Assembly (NCBI GenBank): GCA_964465295.1
Contig: CAYXKC010000015.1
Coordinates: 1 to 27,977 of the forward strand
DNA length: 27,977 nt
From: Methanolacinia sp964465295
GTDB taxonomy: Archaea; Halobacteriota; Methanomicrobia; Methanomicrobiales; Methanomicrobiaceae
Direction: 5' to 3'
Made by a program: the position numbers and the translations under genes. Shown piece after piece: positions 21,344 through 27,977 of the stretch. Positions within the stretch are counted from its first letter, which is position 1. The number at the start of each line of letters is the position of its first letter. The notes beneath the pieces are model-generated. The model searched no databases. It had not been told where the DNA came from and saw only the letters and a program-made list of their open reading frames with translations.

Positions 21344-22960
21344 TCAGTATCTCGATCTTGCTTTTCTTTCTTTCTTTGCAGGTTCAAAAGATACCTCATT
21401 CCCGCGGATTGTTCCCCGGTTCATAATATCATAGACCCTTTTGGCATATTTTTCAGGGACTTCCACGAATGAAAAATCCTTAAGAATCGAGATCGAACCG
21501 ATCTCGCCGCCGGGAATATCCGCCTCGCCGGCTATTGCACCAACGAAATCGGACGGCCTTATGCCTTTGTTCCTCCCGACATTCACGAAGAACCTGACCA
21601 TGCCGGGTTCTGCGCCGGTATCGCCATGATCAAACTCCTCATCTGCCTGTACTTTCCCAGAAGTGCCCTCAAGCTGGATCTTCAGCAGGGCGGCAGAGAT
21701 CTCTGAGAGTGTATAGTCCTCCTCCATCAGCCTGTCGATTGCCGGGATGAAAAGACCAAGATCCTGATCTTCCGAATCGATTATGGACCTCACCTTGTCG
21801 AGTGCTTTTTCTATTCTGGAGTTTTCGACATCGGCCGCATTGGGAATATCAATCCTGCTGATATTCACCTTTGCAAGCTTTTTGATCATCCTCAGCTTGT
21901 AGATCTCTTTGGGACTCACAAAAGTATATGCGGCACCGCTCTTTCCCGCCCTTCCGGTCCTTCCGATCCTGTGCACATAATACTCGACATCCTGTGGGAC
22001 ATCGTAGTTATAAACAATATCGATGTCGTAAATATCGATACCCCTGGCGGCAACATCGGTGGCAATCAGGATATCGATAGACCCGCTCCTGAACCTGCCC
22101 ATAACACGATCCCTCTGCTGCTGCTTCATATCACCATGAAGGCCCTCTGCGAAATAGCCCCTGGAACGAAGCATTCCGGATATCTCGTCGACCCTCTTCT
22201 TGGTATTGCAGAAGATCATAGAAAGATCCGAGGAGTTTATATCTATAAGCCTGCAGAGAACCTCCATCTTGTCCTTCTCACGAACCTCAAGATATTTCTG
22301 CTCGATAGACGGGACTGTAAGCTGGCCGGGACTTATCGTTACAAATTCCGGGTTCTTCTGGAATGACTTGGATATCTTAAGGATGGGTTTTGGCATCGTC
22401 GCAGAGAATAAGATAGTCTGCCTGCCTTCAGGAGCCTGTGACAGGATCTCCTCCATATCTTCACGGAATCCCATCTCGAGCATCTGATCTGCCTCATCAA
22501 GGACAACGATCTTTACACCGGATAATGAAAGCGTTCCTCTCCTCATGTGATCCATCACCCTTCCAGGGGTTCCGATAATAATATGAACGCCCTTTTTCAG
22601 TTCGTGGATCTGCCTCTCGATCGGCTGACCGCCGTAGACGGGGAGAACCCTGATATCATCATGATATTTGAGAAGCCTGTTGAACTCCTCGGATATCTGG
22701 ATAGTCAATTCGCGTGTAGGTGAGATGATTATCGCCTGTACAAGACATTTCTTCGGGTCAGTCTTCTCGATTACTGGTACTGCGAATGCGGCGGTCTTAC
22801 CTGTGCCTGTCTGTGCCTGGCCGGTAACGTCTCTGCCCGAGAGAATAACCGGAATTGAGCGCTGTTGTATAGGCGTGGGTTCTTCAAAACCCATATCTTC
22901 TATTGCCCTGAGGATCTCTGGAGATATATTTAATTCATTGAATTTCAAAAAAGAAACCAT
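21344..22960 (-). CDS. deaD: DEAD-box RNA helicase (DeaD/CsdA type)
   Basis: 538 residues. All core motifs are present: Q motif near FEEPTPIQQRSIP, I AQTGTGKTAAF, Ia PTRELT, Ib GTPGRV, II VLDEADQML, III SATMP, IV IFCNTKKRVDE, V ATDVAARGIDI, VI HRIGRTGRAGKSG. After the two RecA domains (to about 370), a linker leads to a C-terminal DbpA-type RNA-binding domain (about 450-525): MVRFFVNVGRNKGIRPSDFVG ... GSISILKDFSFVEVPEKYA. The tail is basic (EPAKKERKARSRY). It unwinds RNA duplexes in ribosome assembly or cold adaptation; this is one of the DEAD-box forms methanogens induce at low temperature (family knowledge). The predicted leaderless start at 22960 fits a TATA box at 22982-22989. Confidence 0.95.
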   Translation of the reverse strand: MVSFLKFNELNISPEILRAIEDMGFEEPTPIQQRSIPVILSGRDVTGQAQTGTGKTAAFAVPVIEKTDPKKCLVQAIIISPTRELTIQISEEFNRLLKYHDDIRVLPVYGGQPIERQIHELKKGVHIIIGTPGRVMDHMRRGTLSLSGVKIVVLDEADQMLEMGFREDMEEILSQAPEGRQTILFSATMPKPILKISKSFQKNPEFVTISPGQLTVPSIEQKYLEVREKDKMEVLCRLIDINSSDLSMIFCNTKKRVDEISGMLRSRGYFAEGLHGDMKQQQRDRVMGRFRSGSIDILIATDVAARGIDIYDIDIVYNYDVPQDVEYYVHRIGRTGRAGKSGAAYTFVSPKEIYKLRMIKKLAKVNISRIDIPNAADVENSRIEKALDKVRSIIDSEDQDLGLFIPAIDRLMEEDYTLSEISAALLKIQLEGTSGKVQADEEFDHGDTGAEPGMVRFFVNVGRNKGIRPSDFVGAIAGEADIPGGEIGSISILKDFSFVEVPEKYAKRVYDIMNRGTIRGNEVSFEPAKKERKARSRY

Positions 22961-22961
22961 T

Positions 22962-22990
22962 CCTATATTATAGGAGCGCAGAGTATATCA
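22962..22990 (-). promoter_or_regulatory. Helicase promoter with perfect palindrome at the start codon
   Basis: On the minus strand TGATATACTC (22990-22981) is a TATA box about 26 bases before ATG 22960. Between them CCTATA-A-TATAGG (22974-22962) is a perfect palindrome that ends one base before the ATG. No usable Shine-Dalgarno sequence is present, so the mRNA is probably leaderless and the palindrome an operator. Confidence 0.4.
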
Positions 22991-23023
22991 TCCTTGGCAG
23001 AGGGGCAATATTACAGATCAGTC

Positions 23024-23123
23024 NNNNNNNNNNNNNNNNNNNNNNNNNNNNNNNNNNNNNNNNNNNNNNNNNNNNNNNNNNNNNNNNNNNNNNNNNNNNN
23101 NNNNNNNNNNNNNNNNNNNNNNN
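23024..23123. other. Assembly gap of 100 N
   Basis: Exactly 100 unknown bases, the usual placeholder for a gap of unknown size. It cuts pcm near its C-terminus; true length and content are unknown, and the sequence 22974-23023 left of it does not continue pcm recognisably. Confidence 0.99.
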
Positions 23124-23713
23124 AACCTGCATCCACCATGATATGTCACAACAGGTTCTCCGTCCTCTATCTTTATCCGTACAAGATCCTGCACATAATG
23201 GCCCCCCACAGGAGCGACTATCCTCCCGTCATCTTTCATCAGGGCAAAGAGGTAATCTGGAATGGAAGGAGCTGCCGCTGTAACAATCGCGGCATCATAA
23301 CCTCCCTCATATGGCTCAGGGACTGTTCCGTCACTGCAGATAACCTCGACATTCGATATTCCTGCTCTCCTGAGATTTGCTCTTGCATATTCTGCAAGAT
23401 CGGGTATTCTCTCATACGATCTTACAAAACCGGCAATTCCTGCGATTACAGCTGCCTGATAACCCGAACCCGTTCCCAGTTCGAGAACTATATCGGATTC
23501 TTTCAGTTCGAGAAGTTCGGTCATAACAGCAACGATATAAGGCTGGGATATCGTCTGCCCGTACCCTATCGGAAGCGGTGAATCGGCATATGACGAACCG
23601 GCATACTGTTCAGGAACGAACAGATGACGGGGGACATCTGCCATAGCCCTCAGGACATTCCTGTCAGCGACTCCCCTGGCTTCGATCTGGTTTCTCACCA
23701 TCTCCGATCGCAT
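23124..23713 (-). CDS. pcm: Protein-L-isoaspartate O-methyltransferase, C-terminus lost in gap
   Basis: About 196 visible residues of a normal 205-215. SAM motif I is VLELGTGSGYQAAVIAG (about 79-95); N-terminal MVRNQIEARGV and the substrate region PIGYGQTISQPYIVAVMTELL (about 49-69) are typical, as is the late DGRIVAPVGGHYVQDLVRI. It methylates isoaspartyl residues in aged proteins so that they can be repaired. The ATG at 23713 has no ribosome binding site close by. GGAGG (23743-23739) lies nearly 30 bases up, and in-frame codons between (CTG 23731, then ADYDR) read like the usual N-terminus, so a non-ATG start at 23731 is possible. The true stop cannot be placed because of the gap. Confidence 0.92.
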
Positions 23714-23775
23714 CCGGTCATAATCAGCCAGAATAAACCCTCCTGATCGTTAGAATGGATTCGGCCGGATAAATA

Positions 23776-23801
23776 TTTTTTTGAAAAATTTTTTGAAAAA
23801 A
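23776..23801 (-). terminator. Enolase terminator
   Basis: After the enolase stop the minus strand has six T (23801-23796), C, six A, five T (23888 not involved; the second run is 23788-23784), C and seven A, a self-complementary T/A tract typical of archaeal termination. Confidence 0.5.
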
Positions 23802-23807
23802 TGAATA

Positions 23808-25094
23808 TTACCTGATGAAAGCGGAGCGACCGGCATAATTCGCCGAATGACCCATCTCCTCTTCGATCCTTAAGAGCTGGTTGTATTTCTCGACCCTCTC
23901 GCCGCGAGCAGGTGCACCCGTTTTAATCTGGCCGGTTCCAAGGGCAACTGAGAGATCCGCGATAAATGAATCGACCGTCTCTCCGCTCCTGTGGGAGACC
24001 ATTGCAGCCCAGCCGTTGTCCCGGGCAAGCATTACTGCATCAATGGTCTCTGACACAGTACCAATCTGGTTAAGCTTGATAAGAACGGCGTTTGAAACAC
24101 CTTTTTCAATTCCATGCTTAATCCTCTCAACATTAGTGACAAAGAGATCGTCTCCCACAAGCTGAACGGAATCGCCGAGCTCTTCTGTAAGGATCTTCCA
24201 GCCGTCCCAGTCGTCCTCTGCAAGACCGTCCTCTATAGAGACGATCGGGTACTTCGAGCAGAGGTCCTTGTAGTATGCAACCATTTCTGCCGGAGTCAGC
24301 TTCCTCTTCTCCGATTTGAGCTCGTACATTCCGTCTTTAAAGATCTCGCTCGAAGCAGGGTCGAGAACTATCCCGATATCCTGACCGGGTTTATAACCGG
24401 CTTTTTCAATCGCTGACATAATGAGCCTGAGCGGTTCTTCATTCGAAGGGACTTTCGGCGCAAACCCTCCCTCGTCACCGATTGCGGTGCTGTGGCCGTT
24501 CTCCTTTAATATCGATTTCAGGGCCTGGTATACCTCAGCACCCCAGCGGAGTGCCTCCTTAAATGAAGGTGCACCGTAAGGGGCGATCATGAACTCCTGA
24601 AGATCCGCACCCTGCCAGTTTGCATGCGCACCGCCGTTCATGATATTCATGCACGGAACAGGCAGCGAGGGTTCACAATCATCACGGGAGAGATATTTCC
24701 AGAGCGAGACACCTTCGGCGGCGGCAGCAGCCCTGGCATTTGCCATGGAGACGCTGAGTATGGCGTTTGCACCGAACCTGCCCTTGTTGGGCGTTCCGTC
24801 AAGCGCAATCATCGCATCATCCACCGCACGCTGGTCCGCTGCATCCATCCCGGAGATCTCTTCACCGATCGGGCCATTGACATACGAAACCGCTTTAAGC
24901 ACCCCTTTACCGCCAAAGCGCACTTTGTCGCCGTCACGGAGTTCGACTGCCTCGTGAGCACCGGTCGATGCCCCGGAAGGGCAGGCCGCCCTCCCCATGG
25001 CACCGCATTCCAAAAATACCTCTGCTTCCACCGTAGGATTCCCACGTGAATCAATAATTTCCCTGCCCTTTACTGACCGAATCTTCATATCCAT
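23808..25094 (-). CDS. eno: Enolase (phosphopyruvate hydratase)
   Basis: 428 residues, full length. Family marks are PSGASTGAHEAVELRDGD, catalytic GDEGGFAPKV, the metal and active-site stretch SIEDGLAEDDWDGW, VGDDLFVTN, LIKLNQIGTVSETI and VSHRSGETVDSF. It interconverts 2-phosphoglycerate and phosphoenolpyruvate, mainly for gluconeogenesis in a methanogen. The start is ATG 25094, supported by GAGG with six-base spacing; a second ATG lies two codons in. It is divergent from the FAD-dependent oxidoreductase. Confidence 0.97.
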   Translation of the reverse strand: MDMKIRSVKGREIIDSRGNPTVEAEVFLECGAMGRAACPSGASTGAHEAVELRDGDKVRFGGKGVLKAVSYVNGPIGEEISGMDAADQRAVDDAMIALDGTPNKGRFGANAILSVSMANARAAAAAEGVSLWKYLSRDDCEPSLPVPCMNIMNGGAHANWQGADLQEFMIAPYGAPSFKEALRWGAEVYQALKSILKENGHSTAIGDEGGFAPKVPSNEEPLRLIMSAIEKAGYKPGQDIGIVLDPASSEIFKDGMYELKSEKRKLTPAEMVAYYKDLCSKYPIVSIEDGLAEDDWDGWKILTEELGDSVQLVGDDLFVTNVERIKHGIEKGVSNAVLIKLNQIGTVSETIDAVMLARDNGWAAMVSHRSGETVDSFIADLSVALGTGQIKTGAPARGERVEKYNQLLRIEEEMGHSANYAGRSAFIR

Positions 25095-25195
25095 AACAAA
25101 CCTCAGGATTGTCTTCCATTAATTAGGCTTTATGACTACAAAAAAAATACATATCCATCCTCAGCATTCCCGGCCGCCGGCTGACAACATTATTA
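25095..25195. promoter_or_regulatory. Divergent promoter region of eno and the FAD oxidoreductase
   Basis: For eno, minus-strand TCATAAAGC (near 25128-25135) is a plausible TATA box with a short leader carrying GAGG. For the oxidoreductase, AATACATATCC (25146-25156) is TATA-like and would give a leader of about 20-45 bases depending on the start codon. A GC palindrome CGGCCGCCGG region (25170-25181) lies between. Confidence 0.35.
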
Positions 25196-25219
25196 GTGAG
25201 ACAGGCCGAAATTATAGTT

Positions 25220-26530
25220 GTGACAGTCGCAATACTGGGCGGAGGGCTGACAGGGGTGACCCTCGCCCGCCTGCTAAAGGAAAAGGGAGAGGACATAGTA
25301 GTTCTTGAGAGGGACAGCCTGATCGGCGGCCTTTGCAGGTCAAAAACCGAAAAAGGATTTACATTCGATATCGGCGGGTCCCACATAATATTCAGCAGGG
25401 ACACTGAAGTCCTCGACTTCATGAGGGACGTTCTGAAAGACAACAAGGATGAGAGGAACAGGAATACGAAGATCTTCTACAAGGGAAGGTATGTCAAATA
25501 CCCGTTTGAAAACGGCCTCTATCAGCTCCCGCCTGAGGATTGTTTTTTCTGTATAAACGAGTTCGTGAAGAACCTGATCGCGGTAGAGAAGGGCGAGGTC
25601 AGTGAGCCTGATACCTTCAGGGACTGGATATACTATACGTTCGGAAAAGGGATTGCCGAGTCGTATATGGTTCCATATAACGAGAAGATCTGGAATTACC
25701 CGGCAGAAGGAATGTCTATGCACTGGGTTGACGGCAGAATCCCAAGACCCCCGGTGGAGGATATCATCAAATCGGCGATTGGGATCGACACCGAGGGCTA
25801 CACCCACCAGTCGGTCTTCTCTTACCCCATAGAAGGGGGAATCGAGGCGCTCGTTCACGCCATTGCAGAACCGGTGATAGATAATATCAGGACATTTTTT
25901 GAGGTTAAATCTATTAAAAAGACTCCTGAAGGGTTCATAATCAGCAACGGGACGGAAGAGATCTACTGCGAATCCTGCATATCTACGATACCTGTCCAGG
26001 CTCTTATACGTTGCCTTGACGATATTCCCGGAGAAGTCAGGAATGCGGTTGATGCTCTCAAATACAACTCGATCGCATGTGTCGGCATCGGGGTCGAGGG
26101 CGGGATGAGCGATATCTCATGGCTCTATATCCCCCAGAAGGAGCTCGGAAGATTCAACAGGATCTCCTTCCCGTCGAACTACTCAACAGAAGTTGCACCG
26201 GAGGGCTGTTCATCGGTTCTTGCCGAGGTTACATTCAACGAGGGCGACGATGTCTCAAAGATGACCGATGACGAGATCGCTGAGCACTGTGTCGACGGAC
26301 TATGTGAGATGGGTATCATCCCGTCAAAGGATAAGGTGGTATATACGACAGTCGGGCGGTTCGAATACGCCTATGTCGTCTATGATGTAGATTACCTCAA
26401 AAACATAAAGACCGTCACAGACTACTTCTCAACATCCGGAATCGATCTTGTCGGCCGCTTCTCCGAGTTTGAATATATCAACATGGACGGCTGCATCAGG
26501 CACGTCTTTGATTATATAAATAAAAAATAG
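25220..26530 (+). CDS. FAD-dependent oxidoreductase, UDP-galactopyranose-mutase / amine-oxidase-like
   Basis: 436 residues from GTG 25220, which places the dinucleotide motif at residue 4 as in relatives; a GTG at 25196 would add eight. The N-terminal Rossmann motif AILGGGLTGVTLARLL with acidic IVVLERD and the GGLCRS ... FDIGGSHIIF FAD-binding stretch are clear. YMVPYNEKIWNYPAEGMSMHWVDGRI resembles the substrate-side signature of UGM-like and protoporphyrinogen-oxidase-like flavoproteins found in glycan clusters. The C-terminal GRFSEFEYINMDGCIRHVFDY closes the FAD site. It may rearrange or oxidise a sugar nucleotide, or act on an isoprenoid; sequence does not decide. It is a single-gene unit converging on the next gene. 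Confidence 0.8.
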   Translation: MTVAILGGGLTGVTLARLLKEKGEDIVVLERDSLIGGLCRSKTEKGFTFDIGGSHIIFSRDTEVLDFMRDVLKDNKDERNRNTKIFYKGRYVKYPFENGLYQLPPEDCFFCINEFVKNLIAVEKGEVSEPDTFRDWIYYTFGKGIAESYMVPYNEKIWNYPAEGMSMHWVDGRIPRPPVEDIIKSAIGIDTEGYTHQSVFSYPIEGGIEALVHAIAEPVIDNIRTFFEVKSIKKTPEGFIISNGTEEIYCESCISTIPVQALIRCLDDIPGEVRNAVDALKYNSIACVGIGVEGGMSDISWLYIPQKELGRFNRISFPSNYSTEVAPEGCSSVLAEVTFNEGDDVSKMTDDEIAEHCVDGLCEMGIIPSKDKVVYTTVGRFEYAYVVYDVDYLKNIKTVTDYFSTSGIDLVGRFSEFEYINMDGCIRHVFDYINKK

Positions 26531-26551
26531 AGATAAAGCTTATTTTTATAC

Positions 26552-27424
26552 TTATTTCCTTACAAACGCCGCAAACACTATCAATCCGCAGATAAGGCAG
26601 GCAAGGAATACGCTACCCCCCATAACATCAGGCTCCTCCTTTTCAGGCTCCTCAATCTCATTAAAGATCTCCCAGTCCTGTGATTCGAGGAATCTATTCC
26701 TTGTATCACTCCATTCAGATAAGAAGAGAGCATCTTCTTCCCCGGAGGAGGTCTTCTCAACCTTTACTTTTTTGCGTAAATCAAAGAAATCCTCCGGAAA
26801 CATTTCGTCCGAAACGGAGATCTCCACGCTGTCTCCTGTAGACAGGCGGGTAATGATGAAGTGATAATTATCCATAGACCTCTCTGCCGATGCAGATTTG
26901 AGACCGGGATTTGAGAGGTCATCTACCTCAGTGCCATCGGTACGGAGAACCTGAAGCCGGCCGGGATCATTACAGTCCAGTTTTGGCCCGGTTCCGGTAA
27001 TCAGCATTGCAGTATGCACTGAACCTGTAGAGGGAAGATAACTGGCAATACCTATATCGGAACGTTGTGGAGTCTCATCCCCGAAAAGTTCCCCCAAACC
27101 CGCTTTTGCCACCCTGAACATGCAGATACAGCATATACAGGCATCAGGTTCGGAATTTGTCATAAGCCCGTGATATTCGGCAACATCATCAAGATCGATC
27201 TCTACAGTATCACCGCCTTCAAGCATGACTATCGGCCCTAAATCGACGTCGGGCGCCTCAGAGGCACCCGGCATATGTGCAAGTGCCCCGGGACATAAAA
27301 GCATAAGTCCGGCAATAAGAATTATTGCGCCCCTGACTCCGGGCAGCGAATGAAATCCTGCGGTTCTTTTCCAGAAAAAAATGCCGGCTGGAAGTTCCGG
27401 CTTCCTTAATCCTTTTAAGCTCAT
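26552..27424 (-). CDS. Exported Cys-rich protein with C-terminal membrane anchor, FmdE-like trace
   Basis: 290 residues. A basic leader and hydrophobic segment GAIILIAGLMLLCPGALAH (about 32-50) form a signal peptide. The last 25 residues, VMGGSVFLACLICGLIVFAAFVRK, are a membrane anchor with a short charged end, so the body faces outward. The core has YHGLMTNSEPDACICCICMF (about 84-103), with four closely spaced Cys after a His, then RVAKAGLGELFGDE and ASYLPSTGSVHTAMLITGTG. The order H-G, Cys pair, R-x-x-x-A, TG-x-x-x-x-x-x-TG recalls FmdE-type metal-binding domains (weak, from memory). A long acidic, Glu-rich region (about 205-260) precedes the anchor. Likely metal or cofactor binding outside the cell; the function is unknown. 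Confidence 0.72.
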   Translation of the reverse strand: MSLKGLRKPELPAGIFFWKRTAGFHSLPGVRGAIILIAGLMLLCPGALAHMPGASEAPDVDLGPIVMLEGGDTVEIDLDDVAEYHGLMTNSEPDACICCICMFRVAKAGLGELFGDETPQRSDIGIASYLPSTGSVHTAMLITGTGPKLDCNDPGRLQVLRTDGTEVDDLSNPGLKSASAERSMDNYHFIITRLSTGDSVEISVSDEMFPEDFFDLRKKVKVEKTSSGEEDALFLSEWSDTRNRFLESQDWEIFNEIEEPEKEEPDVMGGSVFLACLICGLIVFAAFVRK

Positions 27425-27463
27425 AAATATTCCATGAAATATTCAATTTAAGGACAGGATAAG

Positions 27464-27491
27464 AATAATCCTAAATTATCCGGATTATTTA
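27464..27491. promoter_or_regulatory. Near-perfect palindrome in the divergent promoter before the MFS transporter
   Basis: TAAATTATCCGGATTATTTA (27472-27491) is a palindrome with one mismatched pair and an ATCCGGAT centre. It overlaps a wider repeat AATAATCC (27464-27471) / GGATTATT (27482-27489). It lies between the exported protein (start 27424) and the transporter (start 27578) and could control either. TTATCCG is shared with the MarR-fusion operator (986-992). The TATA box of the transporter is likely TTTTTAAAAAT at 27536-27546. Confidence 0.45.
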
Positions 27492-27577
27492 GAGATTTTC
27501 GAGATTTTTACGACCCCGGGAAATAAACCTGATCTTTTTAAAAATCATTTATTAGCATAATTTCAGTATAACTCCTG

Positions 27578-27977
27578 ATGAATCTACAGGAGAGAAAATA
27601 TCTCCCCCATATACTTATTCTTACCATCGTCGGCCTCGGTGCATTCATGGACGGGCTGGACGGTGCGATTGTAAATGTTGCACTTCCTTATATCGCAGGA
27701 GATTTTCAGGCAGATATGGGGATCGCCTCTCTTGTTATAACGATATATCTCGTCGCACTTAGCGGGCTGATGATAATATTCGGCAAAGTTCTCTCGACCG
27801 CCGGAACCAAAAAGATATACATGGCCGGGATTGCCATATTTACAATTGCATCCCTTCTTTGTGTCATATCATGGGACATCACATCCCTCATCGTGTTCCG
27901 CTTTATCCAGGGAACCGGTGCTGCCATGATTGCTCCTTCGGCAGTTGCCACGGTTGCCGTGCATATGCCCGAATCAG
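27578..27977 (+). CDS. MFS multidrug transporter, DHA2 (EmrB/QacA) type, 5' part
   Basis: The first 133 residues, open to the window edge. It begins MNLQERKYLPHILILTIVGL and has the DHA2 mark of TM1, MDGLDGAIVNVALPYIAGDF (motif D1-like, about 25-44). TM2 (IASLVITIYLVALSGLMIIF) leads into a weak motif A, FGKVLSTAGTKKIYMAG, where the usual Asp is Ser. TM3 (IAIFTIASLLCVISW) and TM4 start (FRFIQGTGAAMIAPSAVATV) follow, the latter matching motif B with its essential Arg (R-x-x-QGxGaA). The family exports drugs or small molecules by H+ antiport, usually with 14 helices. The ATG at 27578 has no Shine-Dalgarno sequence. Confidence 0.88.
   Translation, partial: MNLQERKYLPHILILTIVGLGAFMDGLDGAIVNVALPYIAGDFQADMGIASLVITIYLVALSGLMIIFGKVLSTAGTKKIYMAGIAIFTIASLLCVISWDITSLIVFRFIQGTGAAMIAPSAVATVAVHMPES

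Noticed and set aside
1..27977. tRNA or rRNA genes
   Set aside because: I scanned the intergenic gaps by eye and saw no cloverleaf with GTTCRANNC-type T loop or rRNA sequence; a tRNAscan or Rfam run would settle it.

Overview
The window looks like a euryarchaeal chromosome segment, most likely from a methanogen of the Methanomicrobiales (an inference from gene content, not a database match). Archaeal markers are the CobT-type phosphoribosyltransferase of the archaeal family, a stand-alone GMP synthase glutaminase subunit (guaAA), archaeal Trm-G10 tRNA methyltransferase, a hexulose-phosphate synthase fused to an RraA-like domain, an archaeal TraB membrane protein, a DinB polymerase ending in a PCNA-binding box, and TATA-box promoters with T-run terminators. 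Bacterial-type genes are mixed in (grpE-dnaK-dnaJ, purH), as is common in this group. There is one 100-base assembly gap (23024-23123).

Layout. 1-2040 (minus): a MarR-like regulator fused to a truncated methyltransferase, then an overlapping HTH-nucleotidyltransferase/HEPN pair that resembles a toxin-antitoxin module. 2245-7635 (plus): cobT, guaAA, a YkgJ-type cysteine-cluster protein overlapping traB, a nitroreductase, and the hps-rraA fusion. 7743-8902: two coupled membrane-associated proteins of unknown function, closed by a clear hairpin terminator. 8927-9355: dUTPase-like gene. 9356-9702: a GC-rich, strongly self-complementary block with no convincing protein, possibly a structured RNA or an insertion-sequence remnant. 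9703-10251: a lipoprotein. 10298-12480 (minus): an unknown protein with a possible nuclease-like core and trmG10. 12543-16151 (minus): the grpE-dnaK-dnaJ chaperone operon, with a long intergenic region to purH (plus, 16479-17966). 18016-20030: a four-cysteine small protein, then a 35-residue membrane peptide translationally coupled to a sodium:solute symporter. 20110-21195: dinB. 21344-25094 (minus): a DEAD-box RNA helicase, pcm (broken by the gap) and enolase. 25220-27977: an FAD-dependent UGM-like oxidoreductase, an exported Cys-rich protein with a C-terminal membrane anchor, and the start of a DHA2-type multidrug transporter running off the end.

How it works together. Most units are one or two genes, each with its own TATA box and often ended by a T-run. 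For many genes the TATA box lies about 25-30 bases before the start codon and no Shine-Dalgarno sequence is seen, which predicts leaderless mRNAs (marR fusion, cobT, guaAA, 7773, 18016, helicase). Several promoters carry palindromes beside the TATA box or start codon. The clearest are the paired sites at the marR fusion, a parS-like 16-base palindrome on the start codon of the nucleotidyltransferase, and a near-perfect 20-base palindrome before the transporter. Best candidates for new biology are the structured block at 9410-9650, the HTH-MNT/HEPN pair with its start-codon palindrome, the small peptide in front of the symporter, and the exported CICC protein.
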